Assembly: GCA_024743215.1 (NCBI GenBank)
Contig: JANSWZ010000001.1
Span: forward strand, 992,001-1,056,000
Direction of reading: 5' to 3'
DNA: 64,000 nt
Source of the DNA: Alphaproteobacteria bacterium
Lineage (GTDB): Bacteria; Pseudomonadota; Alphaproteobacteria; Rhizobiales; GCA-2746425
Shown: piece by piece, positions 40,506 through 49,153 of the stretch
How positions within the stretch are numbered: position 1 is the stretch's first letter
Layout: each line of letters starts with the position of its first letter
Position numbers and translations under genes: made by a program
The notes under the pieces: model-generated
Database searches by the model: none
The model's input: the letters and a program-made list of their open reading frames with translations, nothing else
What the model was told of the DNA's origin: nothing

Positions 40506-42022
40506 GCTGCTTCATGCTCCGGCTGCTTTTGCGCTGTTCCCGTAACAGCGGTCAGTATTTCATTGAGATCGACATCGCGATTTACAAACTCGGCGATGAT
40601 TGAGTGTTCATGCATGACGATGATGCGGTCAGCAATTTCAAGTGCTTCGTCGAGTTCGGATACAAAGACAAGTGTCGCACGCCCCTTTGCGGTTTGCCGC
40701 ACCTTCTCGCCAATATCGTGCCGGGAACGGATGTCGACCCCCTGAAACGGCTCATCCAGCAATAGCAGACGACATTTATCAATCAGCCAGCGCGCCAACA
40801 TGACCTTCTGCTGATTGCCGCCAGACAGTGTGTTGATACCGTCAGTCTCTGACTGGCAAACAATTGAGAGCGCATCAATCATCTCTCGCGCAGTATCCCG
40901 CTCGGAATTGGGAGAGAGGAAAGAAAGGCTGGAAAACTGTTGCAGAAAGGGAATTGAGATATTCCGCGTAATGTTAAAGTCAGCGACCACGGCATTTGTT
41001 GCCCGGTCCTTGGTTGACATGAACACGCCGCTGGCGATTGCACTTCCGGGACTGGTGGGAGCATAGACACTGCCATCCAGTTTTATGGAACCGGAGTTGG
41101 GTGTCCTAAGACCAAACAATGCCTGCGCAAGGTCCGTCTTGCCGCTGCCCAAAAGGCCGGTGATGGCGACAATCTCATTGTCATGCAGTGTCAGATCAAA
41201 TGGCTTGCTATCCGGCTTCAAACGCATCTGCGTCAATTCTGCAATGGCTTCACCTTGCAGCGGAATTTCAATATTCACATCGGTCATGTGATGACCAAGC
41301 ATGGCGTTAACCGCGCCCTCATAGTCCAGAGGCGTGTCTTCAAAGAGACCCGAAATTTCGCCATCGCGCATGGAGACAATGCGATCAGCAATGCGCCTTA
41401 TGTCCGACATGCGGTGCGAAATATAGAGAACGGCCACGCCTCGTTCCTTGAAGGTTTCGATGAGTTCAAACAGACGCTCCGCCTCAACTGCGGATAAGGA
41501 GGAAGTCGGCTCGTCCAAAATAAGCAGTGACGGCTGGTGCGACATGGCGCGTGCAATGGCAATCAATTGTCTGTCAGCAACGCCCAACTGCGCAACAGGC
41601 TGACGCACATCAACATCAATGCCCATGCGATCCGCTATTTCCTGCGCATCTTTGAACAGCTGTTTTCGTTTCAGAAAAAACCCGAAACTGGGTTCCGCCA
41701 ATCTGTCAATCATGAGGTTCGATGCAACATCTAGGTCTGGAATGACACCATCATTGATGGCCTGATGGACGGTCACAACGCCCTTTCGTATCGCGTCTGA
41801 AGGGCTGGACGGGACAAAGTTCTGACCTGCGAGACTTACATTGCCTGAATCGCTTGAGTGTACACCGGACAGAATCTTGACCAGAGTCGATTTTCCAGCA
41901 CCATTGGCCCCCATCAAAGCTGTCACGCTTCCCGCAGGTAAATCCAGGCTAAGCCCCCGCAAAACAAGGTTATCACCAAATGCTTTTTGCAGACCGGAAA
42001 TCTGGCATAGACAGTCTGTCAT
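40502..42022 (-). CDS. Sugar ABC transporter, double ATPase (RbsA-like)
   Basis: A 506-residue protein with two ATPase domains. ATG 42022 follows GGGAGGAAC. Domain 1: Walker A GANGAGKSTLVKIL (near 38) and LILDEPTSSLSA; domain 2: a degenerate Walker A GLLGSGKTDLAQAL (near 285), signature LSGGNQQKVMLARWL and LLLDEPFQGVD. That asymmetry is normal for RbsA-type proteins. It powers uptake of the monosaccharide. The gene begins 34 bases after the SorC-type operator at 42056 and is divergent from mtnK. Confidence 0.93.
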   Translation of the reverse strand: MTDCLCQISGLQKAFGDNLVLRGLSLDLPAGSVTALMGANGAGKSTLVKILSGVHSSDSGNVSLAGQNFVPSSPSDAIRKGVVTVHQAINDGVIPDLDVASNLMIDRLAEPSFGFFLKRKQLFKDAQEIADRMGIDVDVRQPVAQLGVADRQLIAIARAMSHQPSLLILDEPTSSLSAVEAERLFELIETFKERGVAVLYISHRMSDIRRIADRIVSMRDGEISGLFEDTPLDYEGAVNAMLGHHMTDVNIEIPLQGEAIAELTQMRLKPDSKPFDLTLHDNEIVAITGLLGSGKTDLAQALFGLRTPNSGSIKLDGSVYAPTSPGSAIASGVFMSTKDRATNAVVADFNITRNISIPFLQQFSSLSFLSPNSERDTAREMIDALSIVCQSETDGINTLSGGNQQKVMLARWLIDKCRLLLLDEPFQGVDIRSRHDIGEKVRQTAKGRATLVFVSELDEALEIADRIIVMHEHSIIAEFVNRDVDLNEILTAVTGTAQKQPEHEAA

Positions 42023-42055
42023 TCGTTCCTCCCGCAAATATCTCAACAGCCAACC

Positions 42056-42083
42056 TGACAAAAGTCAAGAGGTATTGACAAAT
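42056..42083. promoter_or_regulatory. SorC-type operator, site 2 (ABC operon and mtnKA)
   Basis: TGACAAAAGTCA-N8-TGACAAAT. The left half is a perfect 12-bp inverted repeat. The right half overlaps TTGACA (42075-42080), the likely -35 element of mtnK (TACCAT 18 bases further on), and the whole site lies 34 bases before the divergent ABC operon. The reverse complement matches site 3 at 19 of 20 fixed positions with the same spacing. Confidence 0.7.
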
Positions 42084-42167
42084 GCTTTTTGCGCCACCTA
42101 CCATGTACTCACTTACGCATTTCGTGTAGCTGGTGGTCGACCATATTTTCTGTTCGGGGAGGACGAA

Positions 42168-43436
42168 TTGAGCGATTATAAGGCGTTGACGCCCGAAACA
42201 CTTTCAGCCCGTCTGGGCACTTTGGATGCAATGACAAATTTGCTCGGCGGTAGCAGCACCGACTGGCAGGTGCGCGAAGTTGGCGATGGCAATCTGAACC
42301 TGGTGTTTATCGTCGAAGGCACTGCAGGTTCTGTAATTGTGAAACAGGCCCTGCCCTATGTGCGCCTCGTTGGCGATTCCTGGCCGCTTCCACTTAAACG
42401 TGCCTACTTCGAATATCATGCGCTGATCCGACAGGCAGAGCGCGATCCTGGCAGCGTGCCGGAGATCCTGCATTTTGACGAGACCCAGGCGTTGATAATT
42501 ATGGAGCGCCTGCAGCCGCACATCATATTGCGCCAGCAGATGATTGCAGGCCGAAAGGTGGCAGGTCTTGGAGAGACCATTGGGCGCTTTTGTGCCCGCA
42601 ACGCATTTCGCGGCTCTGATCTGTCTATGGAGACTGCCAAAAAGAAAGCTGATCTTGCATTGTTCAGCGACAATGTAGAGCTCTGCGACATCACTGAAAA
42701 TCTGGTGTTCACCGACCCCTATTTTGATGCCGAAATGAACCGCTACACCACGCCTCAGCTTGATGGAGTCGTGGCTGAATTGCGCCATGACCAAATGCTG
42801 AAAGTAGAAGTCCAGCACATGAAACGTGCTTTTTCTGCAAAGGCGGAAACGCTGTGCCATGGCGATCTGCATGCAGGATCGATCATGGTTACAGATGATG
42901 AATCCCGTGTCATTGATCCGGAATTTGCCTTTTACGGGCCAATGGGCTTCGACATCGGTATGCTGATCGGCAATTATCTGATGGCCTATCACGCCATAAG
43001 CGCTCACATTGCCGACGATGCTGCCTGTGCCTCTTATCAGGAATGGGTCCTAGAGACGATCGACGAAACGTGGACAACGTTCTGTGATGAGTTCTCAAAA
43101 CTGTGGCGCACCGAACGAACCGGCATTCTTTATCCGCATACTTTGTACGAGGATCAGGGCCATCTGATGGCCAGTGAATTGGCGCTGGAGCAGCTTCTGA
43201 GCGAGATATTCGAAGACCTGCTGGGCTTTGCCGGCATTGAGATGCACCGCCGTATTCTGGGTCTTGCTCACATAGCTGAATTTGAGACAATTGAAGACGA
43301 AGACAAACGCGCGCCGCTTGAGACGCGATCACTGAAATTCGGACAGGCATTGGTCATGAACCGCAAACGGTTGCATGGCATCGATCGGGTCGTTGCAATG
43401 GCAAGACAATCACAAACAGGAACCGGAACATCATGA
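42168..43436 (+). CDS. mtnK: S-methyl-5-thioribose kinase (MtnK)
   Basis: A 422-residue kinase of the choline/aminoglycoside kinase-like fold. The start is TTG 42168, preceded by GGGGAGG; the frame extends upstream into the ABC gene without coding support. [15 protein letters not shown] (near 38) and [19 protein letters not shown] are MtnK motifs, as are [10 protein letters not shown] near 232 (catalytic Asp) and [15 protein letters not shown] near 249. It phosphorylates C1 of methylthioribose with ATP. In methionine salvage this follows nucleosidase action. Here, coupling to a sugar importer suggests use of external substrate. The stop overlaps the mtnA start. Confidence 0.9.
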   Translation: MSDYKALTPETLSARLGTLDAMTNLLGGSSTDWQVREVGDGNLNLVFIVEGTAGSVIVKQALPYVRLVGDSWPLPLKRAYFEYHALIRQAERDPGSVPEILHFDETQALIIMERLQPHIILRQQMIAGRKVAGLGETIGRFCARNAFRGSDLSMETAKKKADLALFSDNVELCDITENLVFTDPYFDAEMNRYTTPQLDGVVAELRHDQMLKVEVQHMKRAFSAKAETLCHGDLHAGSIMVTDDESRVIDPEFAFYGPMGFDIGMLIGNYLMAYHAISAHIADDAACASYQEWVLETIDETWTTFCDEFSKLWRTERTGILYPHTLYEDQGHLMASELALEQLLSEIFEDLLGFAGIEMHRRILGLAHIAEFETIEDEDKRAPLETRSLKFGQALVMNRKRLHGIDRVVAMARQSQTGTGTS

Positions 43437-44536
43437 AAGTTGGCGATACCCACTACCGTTCAATATGGCAGGACACTGCAACAGGTGAAATCCGCATCAT
43501 TGACCAGCGCTGGTTACCGCACGAATTTCGCGTTGTCACACTCGATACACTAGACGAATTCGCCACCGCCATTCGTGATATGTGGGTCAGAGGCGCGCCG
43601 CTTATTGGCGCGACCGCAGCCTTTGGTGTCGCGCTGCACATGGCCCGCGACCCATCTGACGTGGCCTTGAATGAGGCCTATGATGTGCTTCATGCCACAA
43701 GACCAACAGCGATTAATCTGCGCTGGGCGCTGGATGAATTGCGGACAACTTTAACTGCCTTGCCTGTGGATCAACGCGGAGCGGCGGCAATCGCCAAAGC
43801 TGCACAGATTGCTGATGACGATGTAGAAACAAATCGGTTGATCGGCGTCCACGGACTTGAAATCATAAAGAAAATTGCGGCAACGAAGAAGCCAGGAGAA
43901 GCCGTCAATATCCTGACCCATTGTAATGCAGGCTGGCTGGCGACAGTGGATTGGGGCACGGCAACCTCTCCCATGTACCACGCCATGGAAGCTGGTATTC
44001 CGATCCATGTCTGGGTTGATGAAACACGTCCACGTAATCAGGGCGCTCAATTGACGGCATGGGAAATGGTTGGCAATTCAATTCCACACCATCTGATTGT
44101 AGACAATGCCGGTGGTCATCTTATGCAACACGGACAGGTTGATGTGGTGATTGTGGGAACCGACCGCACCACAGCGCAAGGTGATGTCTGCAATAAGATC
44201 GGCACCTATCTGAAAGCACTTGCAGCGGCTGACAACAACGTCCCGTTTTATGTGGCTCTGCCCTCGTCAACGGTTGATTGGACCGTAAATGATGGCGTCA
44301 AAGAAATTCCGATTGAAGAACGTGACGGACGCGAAGTTACACACATCTATGGCCGTCTTGAAGATGGCAGCACGGGTTTTGCTCAAATCTCGCCAGATGG
44401 GACACCTGGCGGCAATCCGGCATTTGATGTAACCCCTGCCCGAATGGTGACCGGATTGATTACCGAACGCGGTATTGCCGAAGCCAGTGCTGAAGGTCTG
44501 CTGGCTCTGTTTCCAGAACGACGCTCAGCTGCCTAG
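43433..44536 (+). CDS. mtnA: S-methyl-5-thioribose-1-phosphate isomerase (MtnA)
   Basis: A 367-residue protein of the MtnA/eIF2B-like family. [13 protein letters not shown] near residue 57 is the phosphate-site loop; Cys164 in THCNAGWLA and Asp244 in [11 protein letters not shown] are the catalytic pair; [20 protein letters not shown] is the family signature. It converts the aldose-1-phosphate to the ketose-1-phosphate (methylthioribulose-1-phosphate). It overlaps mtnK by 4 bases and runs 12 bases into the convergent sorC gene. Related isomerases accept 5-deoxyribose-1-phosphate, so substrate identity is not certain. Confidence 0.92.
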   Translation: MKVGDTHYRSIWQDTATGEIRIIDQRWLPHEFRVVTLDTLDEFATAIRDMWVRGAPLIGATAAFGVALHMARDPSDVALNEAYDVLHATRPTAINLRWALDELRTTLTALPVDQRGAAAIAKAAQIADDDVETNRLIGVHGLEIIKKIAATKKPGEAVNILTHCNAGWLATVDWGTATSPMYHAMEAGIPIHVWVDETRPRNQGAQLTAWEMVGNSIPHHLIVDNAGGHLMQHGQVDVVIVGTDRTTAQGDVCNKIGTYLKALAAADNNVPFYVALPSSTVDWTVNDGVKEIPIEERDGREVTHIYGRLEDGSTGFAQISPDGTPGGNPAFDVTPARMVTGLITERGIAEASAEGLLALFPERRSAA

Positions 44537-45499
44537 CGATAAGATTGCTTCGGCGCTGGACTGATTTGTGACAATGTGTGTGGCATAGCCTCCGCGTAGC
44601 GCTGCAATTGCGGCAGGCACGCGGTCACTGCCGACAGATACGAGAATTCCCGTCTTCGGATCGCGCATTCGATCAAGGGCAATGCCCATCATGCGTTCGT
44701 CCAACGGTCCTTCAATGCCATCGCCTTGTTCATTGATAAAGCGCCCGCACAGCACGCCAACGGCACCATGATCAATGTACCAGTTCAACTCTTCAATCGT
44801 TGCAACACCGGATGAGACAACGTGACTGTCTGGCGTACATGAGCCAACTGCAAAAAGTGTTTTGTTAAAGTGGCTTATCTCGTCAAGCTGGCTGGCAATC
44901 AGATCTTCAGCACGCAATGCCCTGGCAACTTCCGGACTGGACAGCATTGCTGGCACATGCAGATTGACACACCGTGCCGAGAATTTGCGCGCCACATAAG
45001 ATGAACAGACATCTGCTGAAAACCCGTAAGGTGTCGCCATTGAGCCAACCAGTTGCAATACCGTCAGATCATCTACCGCAATTGTCTCCAGAAACTCTGC
45101 CACATCATAGATGGTTTTGCCCCATGCGACGCCAAGCCTGTCACCGGGTGAAACCAGACGTGGCAGCCATTGTGCAGCACCACGCGCCACACGAATTTCT
45201 GTCACGCGCTGTTCTCCATTGCCGTCCGGAACGACATAGGCTTCACGAAGGCCATATTTTTCACGTAGTTGCAGCGCGGCTTCATGGCCTTTGAATGCTT
45301 CCGGGGACAGCGTGATCTGCACATAGCCGCGTTCGCGCGCTTCTTGCAGGTAGTTCACGACAGTGGCCCTTGAGACCTTGAATCGTGCAGCGATTTCGTT
45401 TTGGTTCAGCCCGTCCTGATAGTACAACCAGGCAGCTTCGATGACGATATCATGCCCGCCAATCTGGCTTGCGGAGCGGCGCAACGATTGTGTCGGCAT
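44525..45499 (-). CDS. SorC-family sugar-responsive transcriptional regulator
   Basis: A 324-residue regulator. The N-terminal HTH reads [43 protein letters not shown] (about residues 18-60), then the SorC sugar-binding domain with [31 protein letters not shown] and LFAVGSC; the family binds phosphorylated sugars. Its own start lies 24 bases from the operator-like site at 45523-45550, and two further copies of that site lie before the transketolase and ABC/mtnKA units, so it very likely controls the whole pathway. It converges on mtnA with a 12-base overlap. Confidence 0.9.
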   Translation of the reverse strand: MPTQSLRRSASQIGGHDIVIEAAWLYYQDGLNQNEIAARFKVSRATVVNYLQEARERGYVQITLSPEAFKGHEAALQLREKYGLREAYVVPDGNGEQRVTEIRVARGAAQWLPRLVSPGDRLGVAWGKTIYDVAEFLETIAVDDLTVLQLVGSMATPYGFSADVCSSYVARKFSARCVNLHVPAMLSSPEVARALRAEDLIASQLDEISHFNKTLFAVGSCTPDSHVVSSGVATIEELNWYIDHGAVGVLCGRFINEQGDGIEGPLDERMMGIALDRMRDPKTGILVSVGSDRVPAAIAALRGGYATHIVTNQSSAEAILSLGS

Positions 45500-45522
45500 A
45501 CAGGTCCCCTTATCGCGATAAC

Positions 45523-45550
45523 ATTTGACAGCAGCATGTGACTTTTGTCA
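45523..45550. promoter_or_regulatory. SorC-type operator, site 3 (sorC promoter)
   Basis: ATTTGACA-N8-TGACTTTTGTCA. On the minus strand, TTGACA in the TGACAAAAGTCA half is followed 17 bases later by TCAAAT, so the site covers a likely sorC promoter. It is near-identical to the complement of site 2, with the same 8-base spacer length, and is consistent with autoregulation. Confidence 0.7.
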
Positions 45551-45635
45551 AATCGTGACGCTGAGGCGCTGGAGTTTGCTCCTGTTTTCCAACATCGAAT
45601 TGCCATGGATAACTGGCGAAATAGGTGCGCAAGAA

Positions 45636-46442
45636 TTAGAACGGGAATGGCCCGGAATGAGGCCCAACAGGCAAGTAGTGCGACGAAAAGACCTTGATGG
45701 CGCTGTCATAGGAATGAAGTAAAAATCCGCCCGGTTCCAGAGTGAACTGTGACGCTCCATCTTCTGTCAGGTCCGGGCATACGGCATGAGCAACCGATGG
45801 TCCGATCATGACAGGGCCACAGGGCTGATGGCTGGTCATGTAGCGATGGATGTGGCCGCAAATTGTCATCTTCGGGCCGCGATGATTTGAGACTATTTGC
45901 AGTAATTCCTCGGCATTATGAAGCGGTTGGGCATCCATATGCCCAATACCGGTCACAAAGGGAGGATGATGCAGGGCAAAAATCACCGGCTCGCCGGATA
46001 GCATCGCCAGTTCATTTTCCAGCCAGGCCAGTGTTTCTGATGTCAGCAAACCATGGGATTTGCCGGAAACCAGGCAATCAAGCGCCAGAACATGAACATC
46101 GCCCAATTGGACATGGCTGTTGAGCATTTCATTTTCGGGTTTCCAGAGTTGTTCTGAAAAAGCGGCGCGCATGACATCTCGGTCATCATGATTGCCAGGC
46201 AAAACGCATAGTGGAAGTCGGATAGGTAATAACAATTCCTTGAGGCGGTCATATTGCGCCTGTCGGCCGTGGTCTGTCAGATCACCTGTGATTACGATAC
46301 CATCAACGGGCCCGATTTTCGGCAATAAATCCGAGATATATGAAACTGCGTGAGCCAGATATTCCGCTGTATCCACAACGTCATAGGCCAGCATCCTCTG
46401 CTCGACCATGTGAATATCAGACAATTGGATGATGCGGGTCAT
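45636..46442 (-). CDS. Metallophosphoesterase (cyclic or glycerophospho-diesterase type)
   Basis: A 268-residue calcineurin-like phosphodiesterase of the CpdA/GpdQ group. ATG 46442 follows GAGG; the TTG at 46454 overlaps the ATPase gene and is rejected. Metal motifs: LSDIHMVE near residue 6, VITGDLTDHG near 52, LPGNHDDRD near 84, ALHHPPF and CGHIHRYM near 195. No signal peptide is visible, so it acts in the cytosol. It ends an operon for an ABC importer, which suggests that the imported substrate is a phosphodiester or phosphorylated compound. A cAMP phosphodiesterase with chance linkage is the alternative. Confidence 0.85.
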   Translation of the reverse strand: MTRIIQLSDIHMVEQRMLAYDVVDTAEYLAHAVSYISDLLPKIGPVDGIVITGDLTDHGRQAQYDRLKELLLPIRLPLCVLPGNHDDRDVMRAAFSEQLWKPENEMLNSHVQLGDVHVLALDCLVSGKSHGLLTSETLAWLENELAMLSGEPVIFALHHPPFVTGIGHMDAQPLHNAEELLQIVSNHRGPKMTICGHIHRYMTSHQPCGPVMIGPSVAHAVCPDLTEDGASQFTLEPGGFLLHSYDSAIKVFSSHYLPVGPHSGPFPF

Positions 46443-46450
46443 ACAAGTCC

Positions 46451-47482
46451 TCAAAAGTGAATCAGTGAATTGGCAGGAATATCAAGGCCGACCAGATCTC
46501 CAATTTTTGGAGCATCAGCGCCTTGCAAAGTCACCATCAGGGGCGCTTCGCAAACACCGGAGATCGTGAGCTTGGTATGTGTCCCGAGATAAACGCGTCC
46601 TATGACCTTACCCCGCAATGAAGCTCCATCAGGATTTGTGATGCGAATATCTTCCTGACGAATGAAAATGTGGTCTGGTTGCTGGCCCTCGATACCCGTT
46701 TTCAGAGTACCGCCTTCAAGATGCAGTTGGCCGTTTTCAAAGCGACCCGAAAGACGGTTAGCCCCGCCAACAAAACTTGCGACAAAGTCTGTTTGCGGAT
46801 CCCGATAGAGAACTTCCGGTGCCGCTCTTTGCTCAATCCGCCCTGCCCTCATAACCGCAATCGTATCTGCGATGGCCATCGCTTCGGACTGATCATGGGT
46901 TACAAACACAGCTGTCATCGACAGGCCTCGGAGAATTACGGCCAATTCGTCCCTCAAAGTATCCCGAAGGGCTGCATCAAGGGCCGATAATGGTTCATCC
47001 AGCAGCAGAACACGGGGCCTTGGCGCAACAGCGCGGGCCAGTGCAACCCTTTGACGTTGGCCGCCTGAAAGCTGATTGATGGCACGGTCCGCCAACCCGT
47101 CAAGTCGGCAAAAAGACATGACCTCGTTCACACGGTCATCACGTTCGCTGCCGCTGATGCCGCGCACTTTCAAACCATAGCCAACGTTTTGCTGCACGCT
47201 CATATTGGGAAACAAGGCATAGGATTGAAACACCATACCAATCGAACGGTGCTCGATTGGAACCTTTGTGACATCTTCGTCGTCAAACAGGATTTTTCCG
47301 CCGCTGTCGGGCGTTTCCAGCCCCGCCATAATGCGCAGCATGGTTGTCTTGCCGCAGCCGGATGGGCCCAGCAGACCAAGGATTTCTCCCGGTTTTACGA
47401 CCAGGTCCGTTGGCAGAAGGGCTTTTGTGTCTCCTGCAAAGGTTTTGGCGCATCCCAAAAGCTGTAATTCGGTTCCGGTCAT
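46451..47482 (-). CDS. ABC transporter ATP-binding protein (PotA/UgpC/FbpC type)
   Basis: A 343-residue importer ATPase. ATG 47482 overlaps the permease stop by 4 bases; a longer frame upstream is not used. Walker A GPSGCGKTT near residue 40, the CIPV-type block GMVFQSYALFPNMSV, signature LSGGQRQRVALARA, LLLDEPLSALDAALR and the H-loop FVTHDQSEA are all clear. A C-terminal TOBE domain (about 265-340) has VIGRVYLGTHTKLTIS. It energises import through the two permeases that follow upstream in the operon. Substrate classes for this subfamily include polyamines, iron, glycerol-phosphate and phosphonates. Confidence 0.9.
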   Translation of the reverse strand: MTGTELQLLGCAKTFAGDTKALLPTDLVVKPGEILGLLGPSGCGKTTMLRIMAGLETPDSGGKILFDDEDVTKVPIEHRSIGMVFQSYALFPNMSVQQNVGYGLKVRGISGSERDDRVNEVMSFCRLDGLADRAINQLSGGQRQRVALARAVAPRPRVLLLDEPLSALDAALRDTLRDELAVILRGLSMTAVFVTHDQSEAMAIADTIAVMRAGRIEQRAAPEVLYRDPQTDFVASFVGGANRLSGRFENGQLHLEGGTLKTGIEGQQPDHIFIRQEDIRITNPDGASLRGKVIGRVYLGTHTKLTISGVCEAPLMVTLQGADAPKIGDLVGLDIPANSLIHF

Positions 47483-48279
47483 GAGGGTTTTCCAATGGAT
47501 TGCGCTCTGTTTGATGCCCAAAGCATGGCGGCAAGAAGTGGGACGATCATGACGAAAAACACCAATGTGTAAGCCGACGCAATTTCAAGGCGCATCGAGG
47601 CATAACTGTCAGCAAGCCCCACCGGCAGCGTCTTGGTTAAAGGGGTGTGGAGCATCCATGTCAGATTGAACTCACCAATCGACAGCGTTACCACTGTCAA
47701 TGCTCCGGCAAGAATTCCGGGCCAAGCATTTGGCAGAGCGATGTCTTTAAACCTTTGCCAGGATGAAGCGCCCAACGAGGCCGCCCCCTCCTCCAGCGAC
47801 TGCAAATCAATTGTGGAGAAAACAGCAAGGACGGAGCGGATCATGAACGGCAAAGTATAGAGGACGTGCCCGACCAGAATGAACCAGAAAGACAGCCTGA
47901 ACCCCTTTATGGTGCCATAGAGCTGCAGCAAGGCCAGTGCCAGTGCCAAGCCGGGAATTGACAATGGCAGGGACACAAACTCCTCCACAATTCGAGAGAG
48001 GCGTCCGGGAAACCGGTTCAAACCGTAGGCAGCCGGAATACCGATGATTGCCGTAATTATAAGGCAGCCAAAAGCAATGCCCATGGAGCGCCAAATGGTG
48101 TCCGAATAAAGCTCCCAAACCTGGCCAACCCACTTCAGGGTGACGCCACTGGCCAAAATCCCCTGAAAATAATTGACCGTAACCCCCGCTAGAATAGACA
48201 GGATGGCAGGCACGAGCAGGAATGCACAAGCAAGAAGCGTGACAGCAAATTGGATCGCGAAGGCTGTTCTACGTGACAT
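47479..48279 (-). CDS. ABC transporter permease (second subunit)
   Basis: A 266-residue permease with six helices. The EAA loop reads EEGAASLGASSWQRFKDIALPNAWPGILAGAL (about 162-195), which couples to the ATPase; helices include TVTLACAFLLVPAILSILAGV-like N-terminal and VFFVMIVPLLAAMLW C-terminal segments. It pairs with the upstream permease (3-base gap) and with the ATPase gene (4-base overlap). It resembles PotC/PhnV-type subunits. The substrate is unassigned. Confidence 0.88.
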   Translation of the reverse strand: MSRRTAFAIQFAVTLLACAFLLVPAILSILAGVTVNYFQGILASGVTLKWVGQVWELYSDTIWRSMGIAFGCLIITAIIGIPAAYGLNRFPGRLSRIVEEFVSLPLSIPGLALALALLQLYGTIKGFRLSFWFILVGHVLYTLPFMIRSVLAVFSTIDLQSLEEGAASLGASSWQRFKDIALPNAWPGILAGALTVVTLSIGEFNLTWMLHTPLTKTLPVGLADSYASMRLEIASAYTLVFFVMIVPLLAAMLWASNRAQSIGKPS

Positions 48280-48282
48280 GAT

Positions 48283-49086
48283 CTACCCCGATGCTGCGAT
48301 ACTGGTGCCGGTCAATGACCGGGCAAACATTAACAACGCCCAGGTAACGAGACCCAGAAGGACCGAGAGCGCAGAAGCCATTGCGATGTTCGCGGACAGA
48401 GTGAATTCGGTGTAGATGACCATCGGAAGTACATCGATGTTTGTGGCCAGCGTGAATGCAGTTCCGAAGGCACCCATGGCGGTCGCAAAGGCAATTGCGC
48501 CTGATGCTATCAGTGCTGGCGCAAGGCCTGGCAGCGTGACGTCGCGCAGGACCTGTAACGGCGCCGCCCCCAGAGATCGGGCCGCTTCAACCAGCGCCGG
48601 ATCCAGTTTTTCTGCAGTGGCCATAACCGTCAACAACACACGGGGAATGGAGAAGTAAAGATAACCAAAGAACAGGCCAATCATTGAATAGGCAAACACA
48701 ATTCGCGTGTCGAAAATGTTTGAGCTGATGGTGTTGACCAGCCCTTGCCGCCCGCCCAGCAGAATGATGAGGAAGCCGATGACGACTCCGGGAAAGGCAA
48801 GTGGGAAAGTCAGACTTGCAATCAACACGCTTCTGCCCGGGAAGCGATTATGGGTCAGAAACAACGCTGCCGTTGTTGCGATTAACACAGCTGCAATGGT
48901 GACCGCGAGCGACACCAGCACTGTATCCAGCAAACTTTGCATGTAACGGGGATTTGAAACAATTTCAGCATAGATCAACCAGCCCTGCTCACCTCCGACG
49001 GAGGCAGAAACCAATCGGACCAGAGGCAGCGCCAAAAACGCAAGACTGAAAATCAGCAATGGCAGGAAACAAAGGAATACAAACAA
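48283..49086 (-). CDS. ABC transporter permease (first subunit)
   Basis: A 267-residue permease with six helices, resembling PotB/PhnU-type subunits. The EAA loop is VEAARSLGAAPLQVLRDVTLPGLAPALIASG (about 170-200). The only reasonable start is a TTG at 49086, with no good ribosome-binding site; the next ATG lies 48 codons in, past the first helix. Translation may depend on read-through from the binding-protein gene, from which it is separated by a hairpin. The N-terminal call is therefore tentative. Confidence 0.85.
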   Translation of the reverse strand: MFVFLCFLPLLIFSLAFLALPLVRLVSASVGGEQGWLIYAEIVSNPRYMQSLLDTVLVSLAVTIAAVLIATTAALFLTHNRFPGRSVLIASLTFPLAFPGVVIGFLIILLGGRQGLVNTISSNIFDTRIVFAYSMIGLFFGYLYFSIPRVLLTVMATAEKLDPALVEAARSLGAAPLQVLRDVTLPGLAPALIASGAIAFATAMGAFGTAFTLATNIDVLPMVIYTEFTLSANIAMASALSVLLGLVTWALLMFARSLTGTSIAASG

Positions 49087-49116
49087 TTTAAGATACCGAA
49101 AGCAGTTATGGAAAAT

Positions 49117-49146
49117 GGGCTGCGAAACCTTCAGATTTCGCAGCCC
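49117..49146 (-). terminator. Hairpin after the binding-protein gene (leaky terminator or mRNA stabiliser)
   Basis: GGGCTGCGAAA and TTTCGCAGCCC form a perfect 11-bp stem with an 8-base loop, 8 bases after the binding-protein stop. Such elements commonly keep the binding protein in excess over the membrane subunits of an ABC operon. No strong T tract follows. Confidence 0.75.
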
Positions 49147-49153
49147 GGTTTGG

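Noticed and set aside
41841-42167. Extended MtnK N-terminus
   Set aside because: It covers the ABC ATPase start and the operator region in another frame; the TTG at 42168 has a strong ribosome-binding site and gives the usual MtnK length.
42204-43007. Long antisense frame opposite mtnK
   Set aside because: The mtnK motifs on the other strand are clear, and this frame looks like its complement.
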